This document shows positions 30,149 through 40,136 of a stretch of DNA of 64,000 nucleotides, in pieces; the stretch's first letter is position 1; the number at the start of each line of letters is the position of its first letter. The position numbers were made by a program, and so were the translations under genes. The stretch is from Pantoea coffeiphila. GTDB taxonomy: Bacteria; Pseudomonadota; Gammaproteobacteria; Enterobacterales; Enterobacteriaceae. The notes below the pieces were generated by a model. That model made no database searches. It was not told the origin of the DNA and was given only the letters and a program-made list of their open reading frames with translations. Location of the stretch: positions 62,001 through 126,000 of the forward strand of contig NZ_JAFBFW010000002.1 of NCBI RefSeq assembly GCF_016909495.1. The letters run 5' to 3'.

Positions 30149-30547
30149 ATGACCCTTTATGCAACTCTGGAAGAAGCCATCGACGCCGCTCGCGAAGAGT
30201 ATCTTGCCGCGAATCCGGAAGTGATTGAGGAAGAAGCGTCCGTTGAACAGTTCGCGATGCAGAAATACGTGATGCAGGATGGCGACATCATGTGGCAGGT
30301 GGAGTTTTTCACCAACGAAGGTGATGAAGGAGAATGCCTGCCGCTGCGCAGCGGTGAAGCGGCGCAGGCAATTTTTGACGGTGACTTCGACGAGATCGAA
30401 CTTCGTCAGGAGTGGCTGGCTGAAAATACCCTGCACGAGTGGGATGAGGGCGAATTTCAGCTGGTGCCGCCTGAAGGCAGTGAAGAGGCCGATGCCGCCG
30501 CTGAGGAGTGGGAGGATGATAACAGTGAGTCCGACCGCTGGGCATAG
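30149..30547 (+). CDS. mysB: Acidic protein MysB
   Basis: Small, very acidic cytoplasmic protein, first found in E. coli as a multicopy suppressor of secY and secA defects (also written MsyB). 132 residues beginning MTLYATLEEAIDAAREEYLA with the conserved QDGDIMWQVEFF and ENTLHEWDEGEFQL; the C-terminal tail is nearly all Glu, Asp and Ala. AAGGAG lies before the ATG. It is convergent with yceK, as in E. coli. Confidence 0.93.
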   Translation: MTLYATLEEAIDAAREEYLAANPEVIEEEASVEQFAMQKYVMQDGDIMWQVEFFTNEGDEGECLPLRSGEAAQAIFDGDFDEIELRQEWLAENTLHEWDEGEFQLVPPEGSEEADAAAEEWEDDNSESDRWA

Positions 30548-30574
30548 GCTTCCGCCAGGCTCAACCCCGGTGTG

Positions 30575-30808
30575 CTATTCGTAAGGTCCGTGTTTAGCAT
30601 CTACCGGCAGCAATAACGTATCCACAACCAGCGACAGCGGCAGATCGATAATAGTCAGAAATCGCCAGGGCGTATCCCGAACGTCCCACTGTACACCCGG
30701 ATAGTACTGATTGCCGTGTCCCTGTCCGGGCACGGCTCTGCTGATAATGCTGCCACAGCCGCTCAGTAGCAGCACGCAAAAACCAACCGTTAAACTACGT
30801 AAGAACAT
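30575..30808 (-). CDS. yceK: YceK family lipoprotein (DUF1375)
   Basis: A 77-residue lipoprotein of unknown function. MFLRSLTVGFCVLLLSGCGS ends in a lipobox, and the mature part is highly conserved: IISRAVPGQGHGNQYYPGVQWDV and DLPLSLVVDTLLLPVD. The ATG at 30808 suits the signal peptide; a GTG nine bases earlier is possible and the ribosome site is weak for both. It lies between mysB and opgH, as in E. coli. Confidence 0.9.
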   Translation of the reverse strand: MFLRSLTVGFCVLLLSGCGSIISRAVPGQGHGNQYYPGVQWDVRDTPWRFLTIIDLPLSLVVDTLLLPVDAKHGPYE

Positions 30809-30915
30809 ACTTATCACATCACACTTTAGGGTAAAAAACGCACTATTTTACCCACAGTTCTGCGCCACACCATAGCCGACAGTGAAAATTATGCGTAAAT
30901 ACTCGGATAGCCAGC

Positions 30916-30943
30916 GAAAAAAAGCCGGGACACTGTCCCGGCT
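30916..30943 (-). terminator. opgGH operon terminator
   Basis: On the minus strand AGCCGGGAC, a three-base loop and GTCCCGGCT are followed by seven T residues, 37 bp after the opgH stop. Confidence 0.92.
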
Positions 30944-30979
30944 TTCTGATGCAGCACCCGTAAGGCGCAATACAATTAA

Positions 30980-33520
30980 TTACTTCGCATTATTTAACGC
31001 CAGTGGATTGAGCGGCAGCGAGTGGTAATGATCCAGCCAGTCGTGATACTTATCCGCGTTCTGCCACAGACGATAGTGCATACGCGAAAGCGTAACCGGG
31101 TCACTCAGCAACGCAAGGCGGCTGTCGCGATCCAGCTTAGCCGGCGACTGGCTGAGTGCCTGCTCAACGCGACGGTCACGCGCATAGTCGAGGATATCGC
31201 TTTTCAGGTGGCGAGACGTTGCCATCGCACTGGCCAGCGCGTTAAACGACGGGTGGAACATCGCATGCATAAAGCCGTTATCCAGCGCACGCTCGCGATT
31301 CAGCTCCACGTAGCGATCGGTATCCAGCAGTTCCTGCGGCGGCTGATACTCTTCCGGAATAAGGAACAGTTTACCGCGCTTCGACGCCTGACCAAGCGTA
31401 CGACGGCTGGACCACACCGAAACGAACGGCGACAGGATCAGCGAGAAGACAATCGGAGACAGCCACCAGAGGAAGTTCAGATCCAGCCAGCCCATCCCCC
31501 CGGCCCAAACCAGGCCGAGCAGCATCTGCGAACCATGACGCTTAAAGGCTTCGCTCCACGGCGTTGCATCATCATCACGCTGCGGTGAATTCCACACCAC
31601 TTCCCAGCCGAGGAATGCGCTGACCACAAACACCGTATGGAACAGCATACGCACCGGTGCCAGCAGCACAGAGAACAGCATCTCCAGGAACAGCGAGGCC
31701 AGCACGCGCAGGGCTCCGCCGTAAGGTTTCGCTCCCTTACACCACACCAGCACTACGCTCAGCAGCTTCGGCAGGAACAGTAGCACCAGCGTGGTCGAGA
31801 ATAGCGCGATGGCCAGCTCAGGACGCCACTGCGGCCAGACAGGGAATAGCTGCCTTGGCTGCAGGAAGTACTGCGGCTCCATCAGGGTGTGAACCACCTG
31901 AAGTGCCGTTGATAGTGCAAGGAACATAAACCACAGCGGCGCGGAGAGATAGGACATCACACCGGTCAGGAATACCGCACGGTGTACCGGGTGCATACCT
32001 TTAACCAGGAACAGGCGGAAGTTCATCAGGTTACCGTGGCACCAGCGGCGGTCACGTTTCAGCTCATCAAGCAGGTTTGGCGGCAACTCTTCATAAGAAC
32101 CCGGGAGATCGTAAGCGATCCAGACTCCCCAGCCCGCACGGCGCATCAGCGCAGCTTCAACGAAGTCATGGGACAGGATCGAACCGGCGAAAGACCCTTC
32201 GCCCGGCAGCGGAGCCAGCGCACAGTGTTCGATAAACGGCTTAACGCGAATAATGGCGTTATGCCCCCAGTAATGCGACTCACCCAGCTGCCAGAAGTGC
32301 AGACCGGCAGTAAACAGCGGACCGTATACACGGGTAGCAAACTGCTGGCAACGCGCATAGAGCGTATCCATGCCGGAAGCCTTTGGCGAAGACTGGATGA
32401 TACCGGCGTTCGGGTTAGCTTCCATCATTCGCACCAGGCCATTAAGGCACCCGCCGCTCATCACACTGTCGGCGTCCAGTACGACCATGTAGCTGTACTG
32501 GCTGCCCCAGCGGCGGCAGAAGTCATCGATGTTACCGGATTTGCGCTTCACACGGCGGCGGCGGCGGCGATAGAAAATACGCCCCTCCCCTCCGACGTCA
32601 CGCACCAGTTCCATCCACGCCTTTTGCTCGGCCATGCAAATGTCCGGATTGTAGCTGTCGCTCAGAATATAGACGTCGTAATGCTGCTGTTCTCCGGAGC
32701 GCACCACTGATTCCCAGGTCGCGCGCAGACCGGCGAAGACGCGTTCCACATCCTCATTACAAATCGGCATAATCAGCGCGGTACGGTGTTCCGGGTTGAT
32801 CGGTTCGTCGCCGGTGGTCTTGTACGAAATACTGTACTTATCCTTGCCGATCAGCAGTTGCAGGAAGCCCATTAGCGCGGTCCAGAATCCTGCGGACACC
32901 CAACAGAACAGGATGGCAAACAGGAACAGAATCCCGGTTTGCAGCACATACGGCAGGATCTGCAGCAGCGACTGCTGCCAGTTCTGATTGATCATATCCA
33001 TAGGATCGATCAGCGCCCAGCCCTGGTAAGGCAGAATGGTCTTCATATACCAGGTCGCAATCACCGTCTGGAAAACGGTGAGGAACAGCAAAATGTAGCG
33101 ACGAATGGAGCCGACATAGCGCCAGTTATCTTCGCTCTTTTGCTCTTCCTTAGTGGCATAGCGATGAGTACTTTTGCGCCCGCGCAGCGAGTCCCACGCT
33201 CTGGCAACCGGGTTAGTACGCCACTCCTCAGGATACATCGACGAACGAGTATGCGGCGGCATCGCCTTGAGCGTAGTACGGTTAAGCGCATCCTGATAGA
33301 ACTGACGGCCTTCATCAATTGACTCTGGCCAGCTCATCTCAACACGTGCCTTTACCGACTGCTGAGGTACGTCGTCGGGACGGATTTCAGACGGAACTTC
33401 ACCCGCCAGATCAAAATGCAGCTGGCTGAAGCTCTCTTCACCACGCAGTTCCCCCTGCCGTTCAGGGGGAAGCGGCAGCGCGTCAATGTATTCAACGGGT
33501 ATCACAGTTGTCTTATTCAT
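30980..33520 (-). CDS. opgH: Osmoregulated periplasmic glucan glucosyltransferase H
   Basis: Polymerises the beta-1,2 glucan backbone from UDP-glucose at the inner membrane, and in E. coli also links nutrient status to FtsZ. 846 residues with about eight membrane helices around a cytoplasmic family 2 glycosyltransferase domain; [12 protein letters not shown] carries the metal-binding DxD-like residues and DRRWCHGNL is the RW motif of processive synthases. The long N terminus, which holds the FtsZ-binding part in E. coli, is present. Its ATG overlaps the opgG stop by eight bases, showing translational coupling. Confidence 0.97.
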   Translation of the reverse strand: MNKTTVIPVEYIDALPLPPERQGELRGEESFSQLHFDLAGEVPSEIRPDDVPQQSVKARVEMSWPESIDEGRQFYQDALNRTTLKAMPPHTRSSMYPEEWRTNPVARAWDSLRGRKSTHRYATKEEQKSEDNWRYVGSIRRYILLFLTVFQTVIATWYMKTILPYQGWALIDPMDMINQNWQQSLLQILPYVLQTGILFLFAILFCWVSAGFWTALMGFLQLLIGKDKYSISYKTTGDEPINPEHRTALIMPICNEDVERVFAGLRATWESVVRSGEQQHYDVYILSDSYNPDICMAEQKAWMELVRDVGGEGRIFYRRRRRRVKRKSGNIDDFCRRWGSQYSYMVVLDADSVMSGGCLNGLVRMMEANPNAGIIQSSPKASGMDTLYARCQQFATRVYGPLFTAGLHFWQLGESHYWGHNAIIRVKPFIEHCALAPLPGEGSFAGSILSHDFVEAALMRRAGWGVWIAYDLPGSYEELPPNLLDELKRDRRWCHGNLMNFRLFLVKGMHPVHRAVFLTGVMSYLSAPLWFMFLALSTALQVVHTLMEPQYFLQPRQLFPVWPQWRPELAIALFSTTLVLLFLPKLLSVVLVWCKGAKPYGGALRVLASLFLEMLFSVLLAPVRMLFHTVFVVSAFLGWEVVWNSPQRDDDATPWSEAFKRHGSQMLLGLVWAGGMGWLDLNFLWWLSPIVFSLILSPFVSVWSSRRTLGQASKRGKLFLIPEEYQPPQELLDTDRYVELNRERALDNGFMHAMFHPSFNALASAMATSRHLKSDILDYARDRRVEQALSQSPAKLDRDSRLALLSDPVTLSRMHYRLWQNADKYHDWLDHYHSLPLNPLALNNAK

Positions 33521-35066
33521 TGGCAGGCAGCTGATAGCTCCAGGTTTCTGTCAGCGTCTTATCACCGTTAACCAGTGCAGCACGCATTTCAGTCGGCTGT
33601 TTATTGTCTTTCACTCGCAGACGCATCACCAGGCGCCAGCCTTTTGTGACCGGATTATAGCGGACGCTGTTCTCAACCAGCTCACCGTTATTACCGATAC
33701 TCACCTGCGGAGTGACCGGTGTATCCTGAGCCAGTTTGCTCATTTCCGGGCCGACAAAGTCAACGATAAAGGCAACGGTGCCGTCCGGCTGGCGTACCAG
33801 ATTAGACTGCTTAACATCGCCAGTAGATCGCAGCGTATCTTTCACGTAGGCCGTTTCCGGCGAATGCAGAAGATTTTCATCGCGGGTGAAGTGCAGGCGA
33901 TAGGAGAAGTTCATCTCTTTACCCGCTTCCGGCAGGCTTTCCGGGCTCCAGAACGCCACGATGTTGTCGTTCGTTTCATCGGTGGTTGGGATCTCCACCA
34001 GCTCGATGCGGCCTTTACCCCAGTCGCCTTTTGGCTCAATCCAGCCGCTTGGACGCAGATCGTAGCGATCGTCCAGATCCTGGTAAAGGTTGAAATCACG
34101 CCCACGCTGCAGCAGACCGAATCCGCGTGGATTCTCCACGGTGAAGGTGCTGACGGCAAGGTGACGAGGATTGTTCAGCGGACGCCAGATCCATTCACCA
34201 TTACCGGCATGAATCGACAGGCCGTTCGAGTCGTGCAGCTCTTTACGATAGTTGGTCACCGGCGACGGCTGATTTGCACCGAAGAGGTACATGCTGGTCA
34301 GCGGCGCAATGCCCAGTTTACCCACTTTGTCGCGCAGATAGACTTTGGAAGTAACATCAACAGTGCTGTCTTTACCAGGAGAGATCAGGAAACGATAAGC
34401 ACCAGTCGCACGCGGTGAGTCCAGCAGCGCATAGATAACCAGATGCTTGTCCTGCGGTTTAGGACGCTCAATCCAGAACTCCTTAAAGCGCGGGAACTCT
34501 TCACCGGAAGGCAGTGCGGTATCAATCGCCAAACCGCGTGCGGACAGGCCGTAGACCTGGCCCGCGCCGATAACACGGAAATAGCTCGCGCCGAGGAAAC
34601 TGCTGATCTCGTCTTTCTTATCTTTACTGTTTAACGGATACAGAACCTTAAATCCGGCAAACCCGAGATTTTTCACCGTATCCGAATCGTGCGGCACATT
34701 GCCAAAATTGAAATAGTCCGGGGAATATTTAATGGCGCGAACGCTGTTGGCGGTCACTTCATTGAGTTTGACCGGCAAATCGAAATACATGCCCTGGTGA
34801 TAGAATTCAAGCTTAAAGGGTGTCTTCAGCTTACCCCAGTAGGCTTTATCATGATTGAACTGAATCTGCTGATAGTCGGCATATTTCATATCGCGCAGCT
34901 GAGAAGGCAGATTACTCTTCGGCGCTTCGTAACCTTTACCGGCTAAATCCTTTGCCTGTTTTGCAACATCGTCAATGCTAAACGCCCATGCCGAATTGGC
35001 ATACATCGCAAGCAAAACCGCAGCACCAACCCAACGTAGCTGCATAAGTTTTGGTTTTTTGTTCAT
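33513..35066 (-). CDS. opgG: Osmoregulated periplasmic glucan biosynthesis protein G
   Basis: Periplasmic protein required for branching and release of periplasmic glucans. The signal peptide ends AMYANSAWA before [21 protein letters not shown], and the rest is collinear with E. coli Opg[36 protein letters not shown] and [11 protein letters not shown] at the C terminus. I chose the ATG at 35066; a GTG twelve bases upstream, close to a G-run, is possible. First gene of opgGH. In E. coli this operon is stronger at low osmolarity. Confidence 0.97.
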   Translation of the reverse strand: MNKKPKLMQLRWVGAAVLLAMYANSAWAFSIDDVAKQAKDLAGKGYEAPKSNLPSQLRDMKYADYQQIQFNHDKAYWGKLKTPFKLEFYHQGMYFDLPVKLNEVTANSVRAIKYSPDYFNFGNVPHDSDTVKNLGFAGFKVLYPLNSKDKKDEISSFLGASYFRVIGAGQVYGLSARGLAIDTALPSGEEFPRFKEFWIERPKPQDKHLVIYALLDSPRATGAYRFLISPGKDSTVDVTSKVYLRDKVGKLGIAPLTSMYLFGANQPSPVTNYRKELHDSNGLSIHAGNGEWIWRPLNNPRHLAVSTFTVENPRGFGLLQRGRDFNLYQDLDDRYDLRPSGWIEPKGDWGKGRIELVEIPTTDETNDNIVAFWSPESLPEAGKEMNFSYRLHFTRDENLLHSPETAYVKDTLRSTGDVKQSNLVRQPDGTVAFIVDFVGPEMSKLAQDTPVTPQVSIGNNGELVENSVRYNPVTKGWRLVMRLRVKDNKQPTEMRAALVNGDKTLTETWSYQLPANE

Positions 35067-35319
35067 TTTAATCAGCACATCCCCCCCTTTACGGGTGCGA
35101 AAATCAATCCTAAACATCTTAATGGATAATTAAGCATTCCGACAGCATGACCGCGTTTTTGTTCCACTATTCCGAACGCGCAAGCGCCGGATTCTCAAGT
35201 GGTTAGCGGATACAGATTCGACTGATAGTATACCTGTGTTTACTCTATTAAAGTAAGCAGCAAGCTTTAGGCCGGTTCAGGGTGAGCCTGCATTGTAACG
35301 CATTGAAAATTGGACATAT

Positions 35320-36444
35320 ATGACTAAAAAATCACCACAACGAGAATATTTTCTGGATTCGATTCGCGCCTGGCTGATGTTATTGGGCGTCCCCTTTCAT
35401 CTGTCCCTGATTTATTCTTCACAAAACTGGTCAGTAAACAGTCCGGCTCCGTCTGAGTGGCTGACATTGCTCAATGAGTTTATCCATGCATTTCGCATGC
35501 AGGTGTTCTTTGTCATATCCGGCTATTTCTCCTACATGCTCTTCCTGCGCTATACGCCCGGCCACTGGTTGAAGGTGCGCGTTGAGCGTGTCGGAATTCC
35601 AATGCTGGCCGCTATTCCGCTGATTACCGTACCTCAGTTCTTCATTCTGAAGGAGCTGACTAGTAAGATTGGCGACTGGAGCAAAATGAGTCCCTACCAG
35701 AAGTACAATGCGCTGGTCTGGGATCTGATTTCTCACCTCTGGTTCCTGCTGGTACTGCTGGTTCTGACCGTTGCCGGCTTCTGGCTTTTCCGATTGCTGC
35801 GCGATGGTAAAAGGGAAAAAGCAGACTATTCCGACCTGACCTGGGGTAAATTAACCGTCGTTATCCTGCTTTGTGCGTTGGGATGGGGGGCGTTTCGCCG
35901 GGTGATTCTGTTCGTGGCCCCTCAGGTGACCGCCGATGGCCTGTTCAATATGGCGGTAATGCAATCGCTGATGTATCTGCCCTTCTTTATGCTCGGCGCG
36001 ATGGCGTGGAAATATCCGGCAATCAAGGCCCTGTTTGTGAAGCCGAATCCGTGGACGTTTATTGGTGCCGCTCTGGCGTTTGCTGCCTATGTGGCGAATC
36101 TGACGTGGAGTACGGGCGAAGGCTGGATGTACGAACTGGACACGATCGCATCTATGCTGATGGGGCTGTGGATGGTTAACGTGGTGTTCTCCTTCGGCCA
36201 CCGCATGCTGAATTCCCATTCGCCTCGCGTCACCTATCTGGTGAACTCGTCGTTATTTATCTATCTGGTCCACCATCCGCTGACCATCCTGTACGGTATT
36301 TTTGTTGTGCCGCTGATTGGCAGCAGCACGCTGGGCTTCTTCATCGGGCTGGTGATGGTTTTCAGCATCGCATTCCTGCTGTATGAGATCCATCTGCGTA
36401 TCCCCCTGCTGCGTTTCCTGTTTTCCGGCAAGCCCCAGCGCTGA
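35320..36444 (+). CDS. opgC: Glucan succinyltransferase OpgC
   Basis: Integral membrane acyltransferase that adds succinyl groups to periplasmic glucans. 374 residues, ten predicted helices, acyltransferase-3 fold with the N-terminal [20 protein letters not shown] carrying the essential His, followed by FFVISGYFS. It is divergent from opgG, as in E. coli, with about 250 bp shared promoter space. Confidence 0.95.
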   Translation: MTKKSPQREYFLDSIRAWLMLLGVPFHLSLIYSSQNWSVNSPAPSEWLTLLNEFIHAFRMQVFFVISGYFSYMLFLRYTPGHWLKVRVERVGIPMLAAIPLITVPQFFILKELTSKIGDWSKMSPYQKYNALVWDLISHLWFLLVLLVLTVAGFWLFRLLRDGKREKADYSDLTWGKLTVVILLCALGWGAFRRVILFVAPQVTADGLFNMAVMQSLMYLPFFMLGAMAWKYPAIKALFVKPNPWTFIGAALAFAAYVANLTWSTGEGWMYELDTIASMLMGLWMVNVVFSFGHRMLNSHSPRVTYLVNSSLFIYLVHHPLTILYGIFVVPLIGSSTLGFFIGLVMVFSIAFLLYEIHLRIPLLRFLFSGKPQR

Positions 36445-36468
36445 TCCTTATGCCCGGCATCAGCCGGG

Positions 36469-37935
36469 CTACAGCAACCACTCAATCGGCAGACGCCACA
36501 CCAGCCTGACCAGCAGTCGTTGGATAAATCGCGTACGTGGCTCATGCCGGTGCACAACCTCCTCAGCTTCCCCCGGATATTCCACCCAGTTGATTTTTCC
36601 CCGCTCATCAAGCCTCAGCGTCCACGCGTGTTCACGCAGGTTGACCAGCAGGTTTTGATGGATGCTGTTCGCCAGCTCACCGCTTTCGATCACCAGCCCC
36701 ATTTCGGTGTTCAGCACCGCCGAACGCGGATCGAAATTAAACGAGCCGATAAACACCGTTTTTTGATCCACGCTGAAGGTTTTCGCATGCAGGCTCGAGC
36801 CGGAGTTCCCGGTCAGGCCACGGTCGTGCAGCACGCCGCCCGGAGGCGTACTGGTTGGCTTCAGTTCGTAGAGTGCGATACCGTGACGCAGCAGTTTCTT
36901 ACGCCACTTTGCGTAGCCGGCATGCACCACAGAGACATCGTTGGCCGCCAGAGAATTGGTCAGGATGGCAATTTTTACGCCCCTGCGTACCAGCGCCAGC
37001 AGCTGGGCGACCCCGGCACGGGTCGGAACGAAATAGGCAGAGATAATGTCCAGTTGCTCCTGCGGGCGGCCAATCACAGAGAGTAAGCGTTGGGGCAGCA
37101 GGTTTTTCGTTCTGGCTCGCCCCAGCCCTTTACGTGGGTCGTCGCTGAGCAGTCGGCTGCTGGCCCAGATAAACGGCAGCGTGCGGCTTTCCAGCCGGGT
37201 GATAAACGTTGACTCCTGCAAGCGCGTGAAATAGTGCTTCACCTGTTCGTTTTCTCGCCACCCCTCTTGCAGACCGATATCCGCTTCTGAGCCTGGCTCC
37301 ATATCAACTACCGTACTGAACGGCGCAACCGAACGACACTGCCAGTAGCGTTCAAAATCCTCCCCAACTTCCTCGACTACGGGCCCCACCGCCAGCACAT
37401 CCAGATCGGAGAACAGCGGTTCGTCACCGGCACCAAAGTATTTATCACCTACGTTCCGCCCGCCGACGATGGTGGCTTCTCCGTCCACGGTGAAGCTTTT
37501 GTTGTGCATTCGGCGGTTAAGCCGGGCGAAATCGGTGAGATATCCCAGCAGGCGCAGCGTGCGAAATGAAAAGGGATTAAACAGACGAATGTCAATATTA
37601 GGGTGGCTGTTAAGTGCACTGAGCGTCTTGTCCAGCCCCAGGGTATTGTTGTCATCCAGCAGTAGACGAACGCGCACGCCACGCCGGGCGGCTTCCAGCA
37701 CGGCGCTGAACAGCAGCTGCCCTGATATGTCGTTTTCCCAGATATAATATTGTATATCCAGCGTTTTTTCTGCCATGGCAATCAGCAGATAGCGGGCGGC
37801 AAACGCATCCAGTCCTTCAGCAAGAGGATAGATGCCGCTGTCCTGAGGATGCCCGGACACCAGCGGTCTGATGGCCTGGGCGAGGCGTGTAAATCCGTCG
37901 ACATCGGGCTGCATTGAAACGGTAACATCACTCAT
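36469..37935 (-). CDS. clsC: Cardiolipin synthase C
   Basis: Phospholipase-D superfamily enzyme; E. coli ClsC makes cardiolipin from phosphatidylglycerol and phosphatidylethanolamine. Two HKD motifs are present, HNKSFTVDG with VGGRNVGDKYF and HAKTFSVDQ with IGSFNFDPRS. 488 residues. ATGs at 37938 and 37935 are tandem, and the second is better spaced from AAGGA. E. coli ClsC works with the neighbour YmdB; no ymdB is seen here. A GCCCGGC/GCCGGGC hairpin at 36452-36469 lies at its stop. Confidence 0.94.
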   Translation of the reverse strand: MSDVTVSMQPDVDGFTRLAQAIRPLVSGHPQDSGIYPLAEGLDAFAARYLLIAMAEKTLDIQYYIWENDISGQLLFSAVLEAARRGVRVRLLLDDNNTLGLDKTLSALNSHPNIDIRLFNPFSFRTLRLLGYLTDFARLNRRMHNKSFTVDGEATIVGGRNVGDKYFGAGDEPLFSDLDVLAVGPVVEEVGEDFERYWQCRSVAPFSTVVDMEPGSEADIGLQEGWRENEQVKHYFTRLQESTFITRLESRTLPFIWASSRLLSDDPRKGLGRARTKNLLPQRLLSVIGRPQEQLDIISAYFVPTRAGVAQLLALVRRGVKIAILTNSLAANDVSVVHAGYAKWRKKLLRHGIALYELKPTSTPPGGVLHDRGLTGNSGSSLHAKTFSVDQKTVFIGSFNFDPRSAVLNTEMGLVIESGELANSIHQNLLVNLREHAWTLRLDERGKINWVEYPGEAEEVVHRHEPRTRFIQRLLVRLVWRLPIEWLL

Positions 37936-38058
37936 CATCTGTCCTTAACGGAGTTTCGGTAGATCATATTCATCAGCGCCCCTCATCCACGGTCTGGTCG
38001 CTCTTTTAGTCTAGACTTATCCCATTGTTCCGCTCAGTTCTGCAAACAGGAGAGCATC

Positions 38059-39222
38059 ATGTGTAATGACACCGATTCCTCCCGCTCCCGGCACCATCCG
38101 CATCTGTTTCAGAGTTTTTTCCAGGGCAGTTTCCCCGGTTCAAGTGCCTGCCGATCGCCGGGAAAGCGCGCCGATCTGATGATCAACAGCGGCCACGATA
38201 CCCTGGTGGATAAGGATTATGCCCTGCTGGCTGAGCATCAGCTACTGAGCGCACGTGACGGGGTACGCTGGTATCTTATTGAAAATCAGCCGGGGAAGTA
38301 CTGCTGGGAAAGCTTTCTGCCACAGCTTGAAGCGGCAAGAAAGTACCATATTCAGATGACATGGGAGCTGGCGCACTTTGGCTGGCCGGATGGGGTGGAT
38401 ATCTGGCAGCCTGAGTTTGTTGACCGCTTCGCGGCCTTCGGAGCGGCATTTGCCCGCCTTCTGCGCGAACAAGGCGAAACTCAGCCGCTGATCTCGCCGA
38501 TGAACCAGATTTCATTCTGGTCCTGGGCCGGGGCTGAAATCGCCTGGTTTAACCCGTTTGATACAGGCCGGGGATACGAGCTTAAGCAGCAGCTCACTAA
38601 GGCTGCGATCGCGGCAATGTATGCGATACGTAACGAACTGCCGGAAACCCGATTTATTATTACCGATCCGCTGGTGCACATTGCAGCATCCGGCTATTCC
38701 AGCACCGCGAAAAGTGCAGCACAGCAGCAGCATGAAGCGCAGTTTGAAGTGTGGGACTGGATATCGGGGCGCAGCCTTCCCGATCTGGGGGGCAGTGAAG
38801 AATTACTGGATATTATTGGCCTGACCTGGTACCCGGACCACCAGTGGTTCCACAATGGCGATCCTCTGGAGCCTCATCACCCCGATTATCGCCCGCTCCA
38901 TCTGTTGCTGCGGGATATCGCCACACGCTACCAGCGCCCCCTTCTGCTGGCAGAAACCGGTGCCGAAGCAATCAAATGTGCTGAGTGGCTAAATCGGGTG
39001 TGTGAAGAAGTCCGAGCGGCACTCGATATGGGCGTTGCGGTTGAAGGCATTTCACTCTATCCGCTGGTTGACTATCCCAGCTGGGATGATGACCGTCGCT
39101 CACCGGCGGGACTGTTTGGGCTGCCCGATGCCAACGGTAATCGCACGGTCAATGAAGCCTGCGCTTTAGCACTGCGCAGCCAGCAAATTAAATTTAAGCA
39201 GAATCAGGATCGGGAAGAATGA
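38059..39222 (+). CDS. Glycoside hydrolase-like TIM-barrel protein with altered acid/base motif
   Basis: 387 residues, no signal peptide, so cytoplasmic. It looks like a clan GH-A beta-glucosidase relative: ENQPGKYCWESFLPQLEAA, TWELAHFGWPDG, SPMNQISFWSWAGAE at the end of strand 4, LTWYPDHQWFHNG, and LLLAETGAEA at the strand 7 position, where Glu would be the nucleophile. The expected acid/base Glu after Asn is Gln (AAC CAG). A C-terminal YPLVDYPSWDDDRRSPAGLFGL is typical of family members. AGGAG precedes the ATG. It is next to clsC and near opgC, but the substrate is unknown. Confidence 0.8.
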   Translation: MCNDTDSSRSRHHPHLFQSFFQGSFPGSSACRSPGKRADLMINSGHDTLVDKDYALLAEHQLLSARDGVRWYLIENQPGKYCWESFLPQLEAARKYHIQMTWELAHFGWPDGVDIWQPEFVDRFAAFGAAFARLLREQGETQPLISPMNQISFWSWAGAEIAWFNPFDTGRGYELKQQLTKAAIAAMYAIRNELPETRFIITDPLVHIAASGYSSTAKSAAQQQHEAQFEVWDWISGRSLPDLGGSEELLDIIGLTWYPDHQWFHNGDPLEPHHPDYRPLHLLLRDIATRYQRPLLLAETGAEAIKCAEWLNRVCEEVRAALDMGVAVEGISLYPLVDYPSWDDDRRSPAGLFGLPDANGNRTVNEACALALRSQQIKFKQNQDREE

Positions 39223-39377
39223 TGCAAAGATGAGGGGCAGGTTCGGGTATCAAGCGGCTGCTCTGCGGGATACCGCACATCGGAAAGCCAGGTCAGGGTA
39301 AACAGTACCGTTACAGTAATCAGTCCAGCGGAAAGCAGCCCGACCAGCGCCAGTAATTTATCGTCTCTGGATTCCAT
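39204..39377 (-). CDS. Small single-helix membrane protein
   Basis: 57 residues with an acidic/basic N terminus MESRDDK, one hydrophobic helix (LLALVGLLSAGLITVTVLFTLTWL) and a hydrophilic tail. GAGG six bases before the ATG supports translation. Its 3' end overlaps the end of the convergent glycosidase-like gene by 19 bp. I do not recognise a family. It follows another small membrane protein gene by 53 bp on the same strand, so the two may be one unit. Confidence 0.6.
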   Translation of the reverse strand: MESRDDKLLALVGLLSAGLITVTVLFTLTWLSDVRYPAEQPLDTRTCPSSLHHSSRS

Positions 39378-39430
39378 ATAATCCTCAATCCTTAGGATAA
39401 TCAACACGTCATGATGTCGCCCGGAAAAAT

Positions 39431-39583
39431 TTACGACATCAGCAACGTTATGGTGAGGACAAAGATTATAAGAGTAAAAGAGGTGACTGCAAGTACCACA
39501 ATCGCAAATGGGGCATCATCAAGCGGCACCCGCGCGTGTTTTTCGGCTTCAAATTCGGAGCCAGATTCAGAACTTTTTTTCAT
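39431..39583 (-). CDS. Small single-helix membrane protein
   Basis: 50 residues: a hydrophilic, acidic N-terminal half (MKKSSESGSEFEAEKHARVPLD) and one C-terminal helix (FAIVVLAVTSFTLIIFVLTITLLMS), a layout typical of tail-anchored bacterial microproteins. The ribosome site is poor, so this call depends on composition and on pairing with the downstream small gene. An in-frame extension to 39652 is possible but adds no recognisable sequence. Family unknown. Confidence 0.5.
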   Translation of the reverse strand: MKKSSESGSEFEAEKHARVPLDDAPFAIVVLAVTSFTLIIFVLTITLLMS

Positions 39584-40136
39584 GTTAAGCCGCAGCGTTT
39601 GAGCAAAACCACCCTGTTTTATAGCCAGAAAACTGTGCGAAATCCTTTTCAAAAATTTTAAGAAAACGTATCTTTGCTTTGATGTTATCGGCGATTAAAT
39701 AAAGAATAATTAACCTGAAAAAATCATTAACAGCCTGTTTTAATCAGTCTGTTCACACCAGATACCGCTAAAATAAGTTTAAAAACAATGATAACATGGC
39801 GAATAAACATATTAACATGACAAATCAGTTAACACTGGCCCGATTGGCTATAAGATATTCCTTTTTGTCATCACACCTTAAAATCAGCTATGGTGGCAAA
39901 ATCCGGCACCTATAAAAAACATTAGCACAATTGATAAATACGGTGAATACCGTTGACCCTGAATTATTCGACCAATTTTAAGCAATTTAAGAGATAAAAT
40001 AGGGAATTCTTTCGGCAGGCTATCCAGGTGCTTCTTTTCTCGCCACCCCGATAGACTTGCATGAAAAAAGACTGAATAATGCTGGCGCTCATTCAACGGC
40101 ATCGCCAATTTATCCTGCTGCGCGACCAGGTTTATC
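39584..40136. other. AT-rich intergenic region before the c-di-GMP gene
   Basis: 553 bp, AT-rich, with no supported gene. A minus-strand open frame (39884-40249) has no ribosome site and overlaps the next gene, so I reject it. The region must hold the promoter of the PAS-GGDEF-EAL gene and probably of the small protein pair. Confidence 0.55.

Noticed and set aside
31982-32710. 242-codon plus-strand frame opposite opgH
   Set aside because: Antisense to a conserved glycosyltransferase domain; composition is that of a shadow frame.
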